From Nilaparvata lugens (Eukaryota > Arthropoda > Insecta > Hemiptera > Delphacidae), in NCBI RefSeq assembly GCF_014356525.2, contig NC_052517.1, positions 3,867,493 through 3,931,492 of the forward strand: DNA of 64,000 nucleotides. Reading direction: 5' to 3'. Positions 46,320 to 57,935 of the stretch are shown in pieces. Made by a program: the position numbers and the translations under genes. The first letter of the stretch is position 1. Each line of letters opens with the position of its first letter. Below the pieces are notes generated by a model. It saw only the letters and a program-made list of their open reading frames with translations. It made no database searches and was not told the DNA's origin.

Positions 46320-47250
46320 GTGAAAAGTCTGAGAACGGCTTAATTGACCGAGCGAAGTGAGGTCTAAGATTCAAGTCGACGGTTTGGCATTTCTCTTAAT
46401 GTTTAAATGTTTTTATGTTTATATGTTGCACATTTACGGCGAAACGCGGTAATAGATTTTCATGAAATTTGACAGGTATGTTCCTTTTTAAATTGCGCGT
46501 CGACGTACCTATATACAAGGTTTTTGGAAATTTTGCATTTCAAGGATAATATAAAAGGAAAAAGGAGCCTCCTTCATACGCCAATATTAGAGTAAAAATC
46601 AGACTTAGAATTATTCATCACTAGCCGTCAGACTCGCTTCGCTACCTCTGTACCGAACTCTGGACCCCCGACTGGATCGTCCAAAAATGAGATCAGCGGG
46701 CTCGCTTCGCTCGCCTGCATTTTTCATTTGAGCATGCTTCATTCCATCATAAAGTCAGAGTACTGAGAAAACTCAGAAAAGCTGAGAAAAACGTTGGAAA
46801 AACGCTTATTTTGGGCGTATATTTGATGAAATATCAAAGTCACCTCATCACAAAATTTTTAGATCCTAGCTAAACCTCTGTACTAAATTTGAAAATTTTC
46901 TGTCTATTACTTGATGAAATAACTGAGAAAATGCAGAAAACGCTAATTTTGGGTGTATCTTTGACGTTATTTCAAATTCCTTCTAACACAACATTATTAC
47001 ACCCCAGCTGAGCTTCTGTAGTAAATTTGAACATTTTCTGTTCATTTGTTCTCGATAAATCTGAGAAAAAGCAAAAAACGCTGGAAAAACGCTAATTTTG
47101 GGCGTATCTTTGACGTTCTTGCAAATTCCTTCTAACACAACATTATTACACCCAGTAGATTTACATCCGGTAGATTTTTAGTTCTGCGAGTGAGTGAGTG
47201 AGTGAGTGAGTCAGTGAGTGAGTGCCATTTCGCTTATATATATATAGATT
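46320..47250. mobile_element. Two dispersed repeats
   Basis: 46335-46625 is a reverse copy of the 62460-62735 family (ttgaccgagcgaagtgaggt). 46622-47250 runs from ctagccgtcagactcgcttc to a (GTGA)n stretch and gccatttcgcttatatatat. It contains internal near-repeats (gggcgtatctttgacgtt). Its relatives surround the LINE at 48956-52918. Confidence 0.65.
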
Positions 47251-47832
47251 ACGATAAAGAAAGACTGAAACTATAACCAACAGATTGGGTGGGTGTAAAG
47301 ATAAAATCAAAGGTGAACAGTTACTATGAAATTTAATGAAACTTTATCATAGATTTACATTTAAAACTATCAAGATTACTTTATTAGAATAAAACAATAT
47401 TAATATTCTATTGTGATACATTCTGTGATTCATTCAGAGCATAACATCAACCTTCAAAATTCTCAAATAAATTATTCCTGGACCGAAAATCAAGTGACGA
47501 AGCAGTGTGTGATTTTATAACCTTAACCTTTGGACAACATTAACTTTTTATCAAAATTTTTGGAGAGAAATAGTACAGGCTCAGCCTAGATTTTCCTCCA
47601 ATGTCATAATTGTATTATGATTATAGTGTTTTATACAATAAATGAAATGAATTTAAGGGGTACTCGCTTTGCTGCATTGAATCAATTTTTGTGGTAATGA
47701 AAAATATAAAAGAAAACCCAAAAGGATAACACCTGCCTTTCCGAAGATGGTTTCCTGCTTGGCAATCACTGATCATTATTCGCGATGTTAATTATTATTT
47801 AAAAATCGAAATAACAGAACTGATCTAGTGAA

Positions 47833-48021
47833 ATGGTTTCAGATCCCGTCTCATTCAATAATACAATTCTCTTTGAACTGCCCGAACTGCGACAGGAAAA
47901 CTGTATTATAAAACAAGAGCTAAATCTATCCTTTTCAACAGAACAGTCGGACTTTACTGTCAGTCCTAACGAACGAGCTCTGCCCCAAATGATAAATTTG
48001 AACGTCACCTCGAATACATGA
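47833..48021 (+). CDS. Unrecognised 62-codon open frame
   Basis: An ATG-started frame with normal, non-repetitive amino-acid composition (MVSDPVSFNNTILFELPELR... to ...LPQMINLNVTSNT) in GTF3C4 intron 2. No domain, signal peptide or splice signals are recognised. It could be a fragment of an old gene or transposon, or chance. Confidence 0.2.
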   Translation: MVSDPVSFNNTILFELPELRQENCIIKQELNLSFSTEQSDFTVSPNERALPQMINLNVTSNT

Positions 48022-48262
48022 CAATATTTCTCTATCTATCGCACAAGTACACGTTTGTTATTGAAAACAGCGAGAAACTACCGTGAATATCACGCAGCAA
48101 CAAATAAACAATCTTTCTGACCATGAAAGATGACTGTTCCAATGAATTTAACTTTATTACTTTAAAATCCTGATCAATATGAGATAGATATATGATTTTG
48201 TCCCATATGACCAGGTGACAATACTTTATCAGAGACAGTACTCCATATAAAATAAAGTGACA

Positions 48263-48955
48263 ATCTATATATATAAAAGCGAAATGACACTCACTCACTG
48301 ACTGACTCACTCACTGACTGACTCACTCACTCACTCACTCGCAGAACTAAAAATCTACCGGACCAAAAACGTTCAAATTTGGTAGGTATGTTCAGTTGGC
48401 CCTTTAGAAGCGCACTAAGAAATTTTTTGGCGATATTTCAACTCTAAGAGTGATTTTTAAGGGTTTAAAGTTCGTCTTTCAGCATGTATATTATTCCAAT
48501 ATCTTAAAATTATAATTGAAATGTCCATACCATATGTAAATATAGAACTATAATTAAGAGAGAGTACCTCTTCGAAACAGTTGCTCTGGTAACTAAATTA
48601 AAAATGTTGTCAGGTTGGCATTAAGTTGAGTTGACTTTGTTAGGTTGGCACCAAGTTGAAGATTGAAATGCATTTATCCAGGACCTCCTAAATACCAATT
48701 TATCCAGTACCCCCTAAATACCTATTTAGGAGGTCCTGATTTGTCGCGGAAAAATTGATTGGGTACTGCTACTTCAATCAGAGCTATTCCTGGGAATATT
48801 ATATTACTAGCCGTTAGGCTCGCTTCGCTCGCCATATCCGTTTAGCCAGACGTCTAGTCTGGACCCCCGACTGAATCGTCCTAACATATGATAAAAATAT
48901 GACATAACATTTCAAATTTGGTAGGTGTGTTCAGTTGGCCCTTTAGAGGCGCAAT
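48263..48955. mobile_element. Repeat cluster left of the CR1-type LINE
   Basis: It starts tatatataaaagcgaaatga with (ACTC)n, has the block ttcagttggccctttagaag twice (48392, about 48930), and at 48805 the terminus ctagccgttaggctcgcttc. It appears to be two members of one family in opposite orientation. Confidence 0.6.
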
Positions 48956-49154
48956 AGAATAGAATAGAATAGAATAGAATAAGAATAGAATAAGTTTTAA
49001 TGTAACCGCTTCTGAGGTCTTCAGAAGCATTACCTCCGTCACAATGTACAGCAAATGTCACACATACAATACAATAATTGGAAATATACTATTCTAAAAG
49101 AACTACAATATCATGATATATTAATATCATGTCCAAACAAAGAAAGATATTAAA

Positions 49155-49223
<69 letters not shown>

Positions 49224-49352
49224 ATATAAGATATTCTGGTCTTGAAATATAATGCAGTCACACAAATAAAAACGAACAAACAGAAATGAAAAGTAGCAGT
49301 AGTTGATACAGTATTTACTTAATGTAGGTACCTCAACATAATATTAATAATT

Positions 49353-52337
49353 TTACAAAGTCCTAGCCAGTTCATAGAACTCCTGGAAAGTGTAAATGGG
49401 GTTACTGATTAGGAATATCTTCAGCCTCTGCTTGAAAACTAGATTTGGCAAACCTCTAAATTGTTCAGAGAGCATATTAAAAAGCTTCACACCAATGAAT
49501 AGAAATGTTTTTTGCGTGCTAGAATACTCGTAGCGGCTGGTGATCAAATTATTCCTGCCTCTAGTCTGATGCTCATGGGATACTCCCTGCTCAACAAAAC
49601 CATTCAAATTCTCCTTCACATAGGTCAGACACTGAAGAACAAAAATAGAGGGAAATGTCAGTATTTCTAATTCTTTGAAGCTCTCTTTGCATTGAGCGCG
49701 TTTTGGCAGACCACAAATAAGCCTGATTGCCTTTCTTTGAATACGAAATAGTTTTGAGCTATATGCCTTTGACCCCCACAGTACAGCACCATAAGACAGG
49801 TGTGACTGAATGTGAGCAAAGTAAACTACCTTTAGAACATCAACACTGACACAAGTCCTTAACTTTCTTAATATAAATATTCCTCTATTAAGCTTTCCAG
49901 CGGTTTTATCAATGTGCCTGGACCAACTCAAACAGTTGTCCAGAGTGAATCCCAGAAATTTGGCTTCCTTTTCCGCATCTACCACCAGCAGTCTCCTATT
50001 ATAAGTGAATCTCAAATCTTGAACCTTGTTGGAGTTCACGCACAGCAAGTTTGAGTTGCACCACCTCTCAATTGACTGAGTCACCTCTTGTGCAGCAGCA
50101 TTCAGGGAAGCCTCTGTTGGCGTGCTCAGAAACACACAAAGATCATCAGCAAAAAGATAACTCTTAGCTGGAGGGTCAACTATAGTTGGGAGGTCATTAA
50201 TGTAGATTAGGAATAGTATTGGACCTAATATTGACCCCTGAGGAACCCCATGAGAGACAGGCAAGTACTGAGATTCTGATCCATTGAATGCAACTTTCTG
50301 AAAACGATTGCTGAGATATGATTCAATCATCCTTATGGATCTGGACTGAAACCCATAGAATAAGAGTTTATCTAGTAGGAGTTTGTGAGAAACCGTGTCA
50401 AAAGCTTTCGACAAATCAAATAACTTAGCCTGAGTGAAGCACTTATTCTCTAAGGAGTCCAAGCAATCCTTATAGAGATCCTCAGCAGCTCTAATTGTGT
50501 TTCTCCCCACTCTGTACCCAAACTGAGAGTTACTAAAAAGACCATTAATCTCAAAATAGTTTACTATTTGCATATTCAAAACACTCTCAAGAACTTTGGA
50601 CACAGTGGTGGTTATATTTATCGGCCTGAAGTTATTTAAGTCGGATTTGCAACCTTTTTTATGGACAGGTAAGACTTTACTCAATTTTAAAGTCTGTGGA
50701 AAAACACCATCAATAAGTGAACTATTCACTAAATTTATCAAAGGATCTATAATATAATCACAACCCATTTTCAGCATTTTTGGACTTATATCATATACAT
50801 CTGTGCTATTGCTGGCTTTCATTTTCCCAAGAACACGAATAACATCGTCTTTTTCAATCAATTCAAATTCAAACTTAGAAGAGGGTTTACAGTAACCAGA
50901 ATTTAAAAAATCAATTGGACTACTTGTTGAATTCCTATTTTCAACCTCAGCAACAACTTTACTAATATTTTTTATGAAGAATTCATTGAACTGGTTTGAA
51001 CTTAATGGACTATTGTTTTTCACCAACAATGATTTACTAGACTGTTTTTTAATTACATCCCAGATTGCCTTGCTTTTGTTCTTTGATTCAGAAATTATCT
51101 TGTCATTCTTATTTCTTCTGATAGTCTCTAGTTTGTCCCTAAACTCTTTTTTGTTTCTCTTATATTGTATTTTTATGTCATTATTACCAGTAGCAAGGTA
51201 AGCGCTGTACAACAGATCACAGGTGTTCTTTATAGCGAGCAGTTCTAGATTGTAAACCTTACTGGGTTTGGGAGCAGTTGATTTAATTTTAAGTATTTTC
51301 AATGGAAAAGCTGTATCTACTATTTTTTTCAATGTATCTAGAAAGAATGACGTTTTCAATTCTAAATTATTCTCTACATACAAACTAGTCCAATTCATTT
51401 CAAATAAAATATTTTGGAAAACTGAAATGTTATTATCGTTTATGTGCCGTATTGTCTTCGTTTCATTAATATTTCCTTTCGTCTGTTTAGTGGAGAGAGT
51501 ATTCCTGATAACTAGACCCCAATGGTCAGAAAACCATGTTCTCACAACTTCACATGTAAATGAATTCTCAGGAATCGTAGTTACAATGTTATCAATACAT
51601 GTCCCTCCATTTAATGCACTGGGCCTAGTTATACTATTGAAACCCACCCTGAGACCAAATGAAACTAGAAGCTCTTTTAACCCTTTAATATTATTATCAT
51701 CACTCATGAAATCATAATTGAAGTCTGCACATAAAATAAGTCTGTCAGTGTATTTGAAGGCATTTTCCAATACCCCACTTAGTCTTTCCAAGAATATTTC
51801 TAAATTATTGTTGTCAGTGTTTGATCTGTACAGGGATAGGACTATAATATTTGTTTCCAATAACTGCACAGCTGTCACTTCCAATACCATTTCTACTGAT
51901 AACTTGTTTATACTTTCAATTTTTTTGTATTTTAGACCATTCCTTATATATATAAGACACCCACCATGCTTCCTGTTACCCCTACAGTAGTCATTACCAA
52001 CAACATACCCATCAATGCCAAAGAATTCCACCTCACTAGGCTCCAGCCAAGTCTCAACAATACAGGCGACATCGACATTGAGTTTTCCAAGATAATACTC
52101 TACCGAGTCCAACTTGTTCCTGATGCATTGGACATTCCAGTGAAAGACTGTCATTTCTTTCTTTTCATAACTATTGTTTTTATCTGAGGAGAATCTAGAA
52201 TCAATAAAATTATCCACTATATCTACATAATCTAAACATGGATCTCTATGTTTTTTGTTGCCTCTAAAAAAGATCGAGGTCTTGTAATGACTGGTATTTC
52301 CATGCTTGGAGATGGAGACCCAGCCACAACCAAACAA
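49353..52337 (-). CDS. LINE ORF2: endonuclease and reverse transcriptase
   Basis: The 994-codon frame has no internal stop. An APE-like endonuclease spans about residues 62-280: FHWNVQCIRNK (65-75), ETWL with catalytic Glu (95-98), ADFN (204-207) and SDHWG (270-274). Reverse transcriptase covers about 500-830: LSKVLPVHKKG, FRPIN, FDLSKAFDTVSH (640-651), HGVPQGSILGP (696-706) and catalytic FADD (729-732). A C-terminal region follows. The true Met may be at EKKEMTVFHW (residue 62). It overlaps ORF1 in another frame by about 74 bp. Intact motifs suggest recent activity. Confidence 0.92.
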   Translation of the reverse strand: MFGCGWVSISKHGNTSHYKTSIFFRGNKKHRDPCLDYVDIVDNFIDSRFSSDKNNSYEKKEMTVFHWNVQCIRNKLDSVEYYLGKLNVDVACIVETWLEPSEVEFFGIDGYVVGNDYCRGNRKHGGCLIYIRNGLKYKKIESINKLSVEMVLEVTAVQLLETNIIVLSLYRSNTDNNNLEIFLERLSGVLENAFKYTDRLILCADFNYDFMSDDNNIKGLKELLVSFGLRVGFNSITRPSALNGGTCIDNIVTTIPENSFTCEVVRTWFSDHWGLVIRNTLSTKQTKGNINETKTIRHINDNNISVFQNILFEMNWTSLYVENNLELKTSFFLDTLKKIVDTAFPLKILKIKSTAPKPSKVYNLELLAIKNTCDLLYSAYLATGNNDIKIQYKRNKKEFRDKLETIRRNKNDKIISESKNKSKAIWDVIKKQSSKSLLVKNNSPLSSNQFNEFFIKNISKVVAEVENRNSTSSPIDFLNSGYCKPSSKFEFELIEKDDVIRVLGKMKASNSTDVYDISPKMLKMGCDYIIDPLINLVNSSLIDGVFPQTLKLSKVLPVHKKGCKSDLNNFRPINITTTVSKVLESVLNMQIVNYFEINGLFSNSQFGYRVGRNTIRAAEDLYKDCLDSLENKCFTQAKLFDLSKAFDTVSHKLLLDKLLFYGFQSRSIRMIESYLSNRFQKVAFNGSESQYLPVSHGVPQGSILGPILFLIYINDLPTIVDPPAKSYLFADDLCVFLSTPTEASLNAAAQEVTQSIERWCNSNLLCVNSNKVQDLRFTYNRRLLVVDAEKEAKFLGFTLDNCLSWSRHIDKTAGKLNRGIFILRKLRTCVSVDVLKVVYFAHIQSHLSYGAVLWGSKAYSSKLFRIQRKAIRLICGLPKRAQCKESFKELEILTFPSIFVLQCLTYVKENLNGFVEQGVSHEHQTRGRNNLITSRYEYSSTQKTFLFIGVKLFNMLSEQFRGLPNLVFKQRLKIFLISNPIYTFQEFYELARTL

Positions 52338-52918
52338 GAGTCACTATCGAAAGATTCAACCGCAGGAAGGACAATAGAAGGAGGATTGCCAGCCGAGACA
52401 GGAGAAACAGTCCGCTCTCTTCCACCACGCACCCGAGCACCCACCAATAATTCCAACAAATCACCTGCAATTCGTTTTTTCCATGTATATTCAGGTGTAA
52501 CCCATGTCCAGTATGAAATCGTGCCTGATAGTTCCATACGTTAATCATACTAAGAGAAAACTCATGTGAAATCGACTGAACGACACCATTAAAAAACTCT
52601 ATACATTTGTTGGTGTGTGCTCCCGCCTTCAGATCATACCTGTATGGGATTGTCGATAGAATCAACTCCACCTCTCCCTTCAAATCACCAATCACTTCGC
52701 GGAGTTTTGTCACACAATTAAAAATATCACCCTCAGCAGAGGATTCATCAAAGCTATTTGTTCCCCCTATAAGAACAATTGTGTCATTCTTTTTTATCTC
52801 CCCTTGCTTGAAAGACGATACAATGCCATCCAAAATAATATTAATTGGTGTGCTAGATGCAATAAACGATTTGAACTTTAAACCAGATAATGAATTATTC
52901 CAATAAGAACGGATTTGG
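52264..52918 (-). CDS. LINE ORF1, esterase-like (SGNH) C-terminal part
   Basis: The frame reads in from the element's broken 5' end (no Met seen). It contains IVLIGGTNSF, the GGTN-type block of SGNH/lipase-esterase domains in CR1 and jockey ORF1 proteins, and GLHLNIHGK, matching the conserved D/H-x-x-H block near the end. In the element this protein probably binds RNA or lipid-modified partners; the role is not well defined. The N-terminal half is missing. Confidence 0.7.
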
Positions 52919-53590
52919 AAAAATTTCCAAAGATACGCCCAAAATATGCGTTTTTTAGCGTTTTCTCAGCTTTATCGAGAACAAATAAACAGAAAATGTT
53001 CAAATTTACTACAGAAGCTCAGCTGGGGTGCAATAATGTTGTGTTAGAAGGAATTTGAAATAACGCCAAAGATAGGCCCAAAATTAGCGTTTTCTCACAG
53101 CTTTTCTGCGTTTCCTCATCTTTTTCAATAATTGATGGAAATGAATTAAAAAAAAGTCAGTACACAGGTTTAGCTGAGGTGGAAGAATTTTGTTCGCCAA
53201 AGATACGCCGATATAGTAACAGGTGTTTTTCGAGATCAAATTGTCATAATACGTTCAAAATCGGTACAGAGGTTCCGTTGAGGTCTACATGCAGGCGAGC
53301 GAAGCGAGCCTGCTGATCTAATTTTCGGACAATCCAGTCGGGGGTCCAGAATCCGGTACAGAGGTTCCGCTGAGGTCTCTACATGCAGGCGAGCGAAGCG
53401 AGCCCGCTGATCTCATTTTTGAACAATCCAGTCGGGGGTCCAGAATTCGGTACAGAGGTTCCGCTGAGGTCTACATGCAGGCGAGCGAAGCGAGCCGCTG
53501 ATCTCATTTTTGGACGATCCAGTCGGGGTCCAGGGGGCGGTGCCCCCTGCCTAGACGGATATGGCGAGCAAAGCGAGCCTGACGGCTATT
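52919..53590. mobile_element. Repeat cluster right of the LINE
   Basis: Contains ccaaagatacgcccaaaata and three tandem copies of a ~85-bp unit (catgcaggcgagcgaagcga at about 53288, 53381, 53474), ending ggcgagcaaagcgagcctga. It belongs to the family at 46622-47250. Confidence 0.65.
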
Positions 53591-53799
53591 ACTTTATATT
53601 TTTCAGTGACAATACTTTATATTTTATTTAGTGGAGATACTATAGAGGAAATATAGCATGAGAAGATATGCCTTGGTATAGGAAGTTAGGACCTCACTAT
53701 AGTAACTTGTCGTTCTATATTTTTGTTAATATTTTGTATGAATATCAAGTGAATAAATCTGATTTTATTTGATTATTCTTGTTGAATTTTGTCGTTCAG

Positions 53800-54002
53800 A
53801 TGCCTTCTAGCCTGCCTGACCAACGTGGGTCAGTTGACACTGTTTACATCGGAGCAGGGCGGTGATTGGCTGCCGAAATTCGACGTGTCACTCGTTTGGC
53901 TGAGGTACAGTCGCAAAAAGTGGTCTAAACCCAACAGGTTTGCCAACATCAAGCATCAAATCACCGAGCTCCAGTACAGGGCTAACCGGATTAAGTACAC
54001 TG
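53800..54002 (+). CDS. GTF3C4: GTF3C4 exon 3
   Basis: The acceptor is gtcgttcag at 53799. The only open frame places one base before TGC and reads CLLACLTNVGQLTLF, the next WD blade of the family, then DWLPKFDVSLVWLRYSRKKW and a basic QYRANRIKYT. The donor ACTG|gtgaga at 54003 leaves one base and joins exon 4 in frame. The preceding junction shows the phase conflict described for exon 2. Confidence 0.88.
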
Positions 54003-54216
54003 GTGAGAGAGGGAATATTTCAATTACCTCAATTTAGTTGAATTCTTGGGTTTTCAATCAATCACTTATTTTTTTCCAAAATATACATGAAAAAGTCAAA
54101 ATTAAAACTAACTTGAAGCTAAAGAGAAAAAGTGACAGTTTTAAAATTCTTTTTTTTTACAGTAAACTCGTTTATACTGTAGTTTGATAGATTTATCAAA
54201 TATGCTCTCAACAATA

Positions 54217-54286
54217 ACCGGGTATTTTCATTTTTTCCAGCTGTTGCCTGGGAACGATTCTCTGGTAACAAATTCTCCTGGTGTGA
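54217..54286 (+). pseudogene. Broken duplicate of the GTF3C4 exon 4 acceptor and first codons
   Basis: gtattttcattttttccag followed by ctgttgcctgggaacgattc repeats the real exon 4 start (56318-56380) with a few changes. Homology ends at about 54281 and the frame runs into a stop soon after. It keeps a good-looking acceptor and the same phase, so it could act as a cryptic exon. Confidence 0.8.
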
Positions 54287-54298
54287 ACCTCACTATAG

Positions 54299-56212
54299 TT
54301 AATGGCCCATATGAATAAGACCAGAGCAAATGCTCATGAGCAAGAGCATGAAGCATAAGGTTTTGTTAATGAGCAAAAGGTAGAAGCAATAGTTATTTGT
54401 ATATCTAGAGTGAAAAGTACGACTTTTTCTCCCTGTGGGAAAACGTTTGAAGCCCGAGGCGAAGCCGAGGGCAACAATTTTCCTGAGGGAGAAAAAGTAT
54501 TTTCCGCTCGTGATGTACACAACATTTTTCCTCCATCTACATTTTTTTATAGAAACTGCAAATTAAATCATTCTAATAACTTACGTTATTTGGTGACAAT
54601 GTTTCCTAACAACATAACCTAAAATCTAAAACCTAAAAACCGGTCGTCTGATTGGCACTGCCGATTGCGCTATCTATCGGCCAAAGTTGTAACAATTATA
54701 TCAGCTGGGCAGGCTACCAAAAATGGCTGACTCCAGATCACGCGGTTCAGATTTGAATTGCAGATCAAAAATATTTGTTGGCTGGTATTTTGAATAGAAT
54801 AAAATATTTTAAAAATTGTATAAATTTTTATCGTCTACTAATATTAAGAATATAATATCATACAAACATATATTTCATGAGTTGATCAAATTTCTGGTTG
54901 TGGTATTGAATTCAGTTGACTCAATGACAGACACCTCTATTACGCTTTCTCATCTGAGCTTAGACCTTCTAACCTATTACCATGTAAGTTTTTAAAATAG
55001 AGACGCTTCCCATGTTATTTAAATGGAGTCACTTTTCCTCCCTAGGGAGTTTTTCTGTTTTTCACTACCGAGAGACAAAAAGTGACACTTTAGTATTATG
55101 TTTCAGGGAGTAAAGTAAGTACTTTAGACAGTAGGTGGAGGAAAAATTCATTTGCTCATTTTTATATGGATAGGCTTTACCTTATACTCTTATGCTCCTG
55201 AACTCTGGAGCAAATGCTCACGTATTTTAAAGATTTTTCATCAGCTGATTCGCTTTTGTAGCCTTACTTTGTTTTTATAGCTCATGGAAGCGCTAAATAT
55301 GCAAGTAAGGTGCACCGCTTGTGTTTGCGTCATCTGCTCTGTTTTCTATTTATGAATAGAGTTTTAGGTTAGTTGAGTTTAGAATTTTGAAATAAAAGCG
55401 TGAAAAAATGTCATCTCTATAATAATCTTCAGCATATTCTTATAATATCAATAGCCTTCTTATAATCGTCCACACTCTCATCTTCTTAAATGCCTATTTC
55501 CTACTTTGTGATGGCTATCTTCATATCTTTTGTAGGAATAATGGTGATATATATCATGGTTGAATCTAAAAAGAGTTTTATAGTTCTCAATTATTGGTTG
55601 TGATCGTATCTGGTATAGTTTCCTCTTCCTCATACAAATTAGTTGAACCATTTTACTATGAGCAAAAGGTGATAAGCTGCTCTAGACTAGACTCACCTTT
55701 TTTGAAGCATTTGCTTCAAAAGTTGAGCAAATGTTCTAGTTTATTCATACAATTTGGAGCAAAAGCTTTTACTTTTGAGCAAAAGCTTTTACTTTTGAGC
55801 AAATGCTCAAACTATTTTTTTGATGAGCATGAGCAAAAGGTTTCGCTCACGTTTATTCATAGAAAATGAAGCAAATGCTCCATATTTTAGTAGTATAAGC
55901 AAATGCTCAACTTTATTCATATGGGCTCTTGTGTTGATAATGTATCATATTGTGGTGATACGGTATCATGTATGGTGATACTGTTGCCTATCATTTGTAA
56001 TGATACTGTATCATATTTTTTTAGTTCACCTTTGGACATTAGACGCACACAGAAAATATACATTAGAACATTCATTGAAGCGAGAAAGATAACGAAGATA
56101 GCATGGTTTGTAGAAAAGGTTTTGCTCACGTTTATTCATAGAAAATGAAGCAAATGCTCCATATTGTAGAAGTATAAGCAAATGCTCAACCTTATTCATA
56201 TGGCCCATTATG
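54299..56212. mobile_element. ~1.9-kb inverted-repeat element between the two exon 4 copies
   Basis: It begins atggcccatatgaataag with gagcaaatgctc words and ends agcaaatgctcaaccttatt and catatggcccat. Internal gagcaaaagcttttactttt repeats lie near 55760-55800. The dyad cassette at 54430-54500 is inside. Short frames here are not gene-like. Confidence 0.6.
54389..54510. repeat. Dyad cassette with gcccgag..cgagggc core
   Basis: The arms gactttttctccctgtggga and ttttcctgagggagaaaaag flank the core at 54452-54472, preceded by aaacgttt as in the 16761 copy. It also starts atagttatttgt and ctagagtg like the 16690 family, though the rest differs. Confidence 0.6.
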
Positions 56213-56336
56213 TTGAAGATTAATTGATTATATAAAGATTATATAATTTTGTGATTGAGAGCTACAGCCTGGCAACAATAGGTAGTTATTCCATGCTGAT
56301 GAATTTGAAAATAACTGAGTATTTTCATTTTTCCAG

Positions 56337-57935
56337 CTGTGGCCTGGGAACGATTCTCCGGTGACGAATTCTCCTGTTCCACCCTTCTAATCACGGCCAG
56401 TCAGGACGGAATCATATGTCTGTGGATAGTTGAGGACGAAAAATACAAATCCAGCCTCAACCTGGAGCCCATTACAATGGCTGTAACCAACGGACTCAAA
56501 GTGAAACTGGTCAAAGTGTTCGATTCGAAACTGACAAATATCTCTAGTTTGTTGTGGTGTAACATTGATAGTTTGTCGGGGGTTTTGATAGTTGGCAACA
56601 TCAGGGGATTGATTAATAGTGTGTGTGTCAAGTTTTGTGATATGTTGAAAAATGATGAAGAAGATGTGAGAAATGATGAGGAGAATGTGGAAAATGATGA
56701 GGAAAATGTGGGAAATGATGAGGAGAATGTGGGAAATGATGAGGAGAATGTGGGAAATGATGAGGGACTTGGTGGGGAAGTGAGAAATGATGAAGGGAAT
56801 GTGAAAAATAGTGAAGTACTTGGTGGGGAAGTGAGAAATGATGAAGGAATTGTGAAAAATGATGGAGAAAATGTGAGAAATGATGAGGAAAATGTGAAAT
56901 ATACTGAGGGACTTGGTGGGGAAGTGAGAAATGATGAAGGGAATGTGAAAAATAGTGAAGGACTTGGTGGGGAAGTGAGAAATGATGAAGGAATTGTGAA
57001 AAATGATGGAGAAAATGTGAAAAATGATGGGGAAAATGTGAAAAATAGTGAAGGACTTGGTAAGGAAGTGAGAGATGATGAAGTTTGTGGAGAAAACAGG
57101 GAAATTGTAAGCAGTGTGCAAGAGGTTGAAGAGGTAGTGCAGAAATCTAAAGCGCAAACTGAGAAATTTAGTGGAAAAACCACGGAAAGTGTAGAAAAAA
57201 ATGTGCAACTAGTAAACATTTGTGAAGAAACCACACAACCTGTCATAGAAGATCCTTCAAAGAACCAGAACCTAGCTTCCAAAAAAGTTCCTAACCTAAC
57301 TCCTGAACAAGATGCTAATGTATCTTCTGAACAGGGTCCTAACCTAACTTCTGTATCAAATCCTAACCAAACCCAGCAACCCAACTTGACTTGTGTATCA
57401 AATTCAAAGGACACACAGCAACCTATCGCCACTTCTGTATCAAATCCCAAACAAACTCAGCAACCTAACGCCACTCCTGTATCAAATCCCAAGGAAACAC
57501 AGCAACCTAACCCAACTCCTGTATCAAACCCAAACCAAACCCAGCAACCCAACTTGACTTGTGTATCAAATCCCAAGGAAACACAGCAACCTAACCCAAC
57601 TCCTGTATCAAACCCAAACCAAACCCAGCAACCCAACTTGACTTATGTATCAAATCCCAAGGTTACACAGAAACCCAACCTAACTCCTGTATCAAACACC
57701 AACCTAACCTCAAAATCGAATCCTCCAGGAGGGAATGTTGAAATCAGTGTAGAACCCCTGTGGAGGGATGAGGATTTGCTGTCCATTTCCAGTCTGATTT
57801 GCTGGGACGTGGATGATGTCAATGTATGCGCAGTCTGCATCAAAGACATGTACATAATTGTGCTGATTGTGCAGAAAAATAGCGGCAAACTGGTGTCTAC
57901 ACACATCCACAATACTAACAGGCGGAATTTGGCTG
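56337..57935 (+). CDS. GTF3C4: GTF3C4 exon 4 with large repeat insertion
   Basis: The acceptor is attttcatttttccag at 56336. It opens with a WD blade (VAWERFSGDEFSCSTLLITA, then SQDGIICLWIVED) and a second conserved stretch to about 56640. It then runs through a 150-residue acidic array (NDEENVGNDEENV and GLGGEVRNDEGNVKNSE types) and a 140-residue Asn/Pro/Thr/Gln array (QQPNLTPVSNPNQT type), before WD-like sequence returns (LLSISSLICWDVDDVNVCAV). The donor GCTG|gtgagt at 57936 fits exon 5. The repeats would form a disordered loop between propeller strands. No such insertion is expected in the family. Confidence 0.88.

Larger units (their letters stand above)
48956..52918 (-). mobile_element. 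CR1/jockey-type LINE, nearly intact
   Basis: The 3' end (low coordinates) is a short (ATTCT)n tail on the minus strand, as in CR1-group elements. Then come a 3' UTR with a TA microsatellite, ORF2 and the 3' part of ORF1. The 5' end stops inside ORF1 near 52918. It lies in intron 2 of GTF3C4, opposite to the gene. Confidence 0.85.

Noticed and set aside
48956..52918. Clean target-site duplication for the CR1-type LINE
   Set aside because: Flanks share only a short caatagaa/caataagaa likeness, which could be chance in a repeat-rich site.
56387..57450. 273- and 349-codon minus-strand frames opposite GTF3C4 exon 4
   Set aside because: Antisense of the repeat insertion; simple Ser/Phe/Ile repeats.
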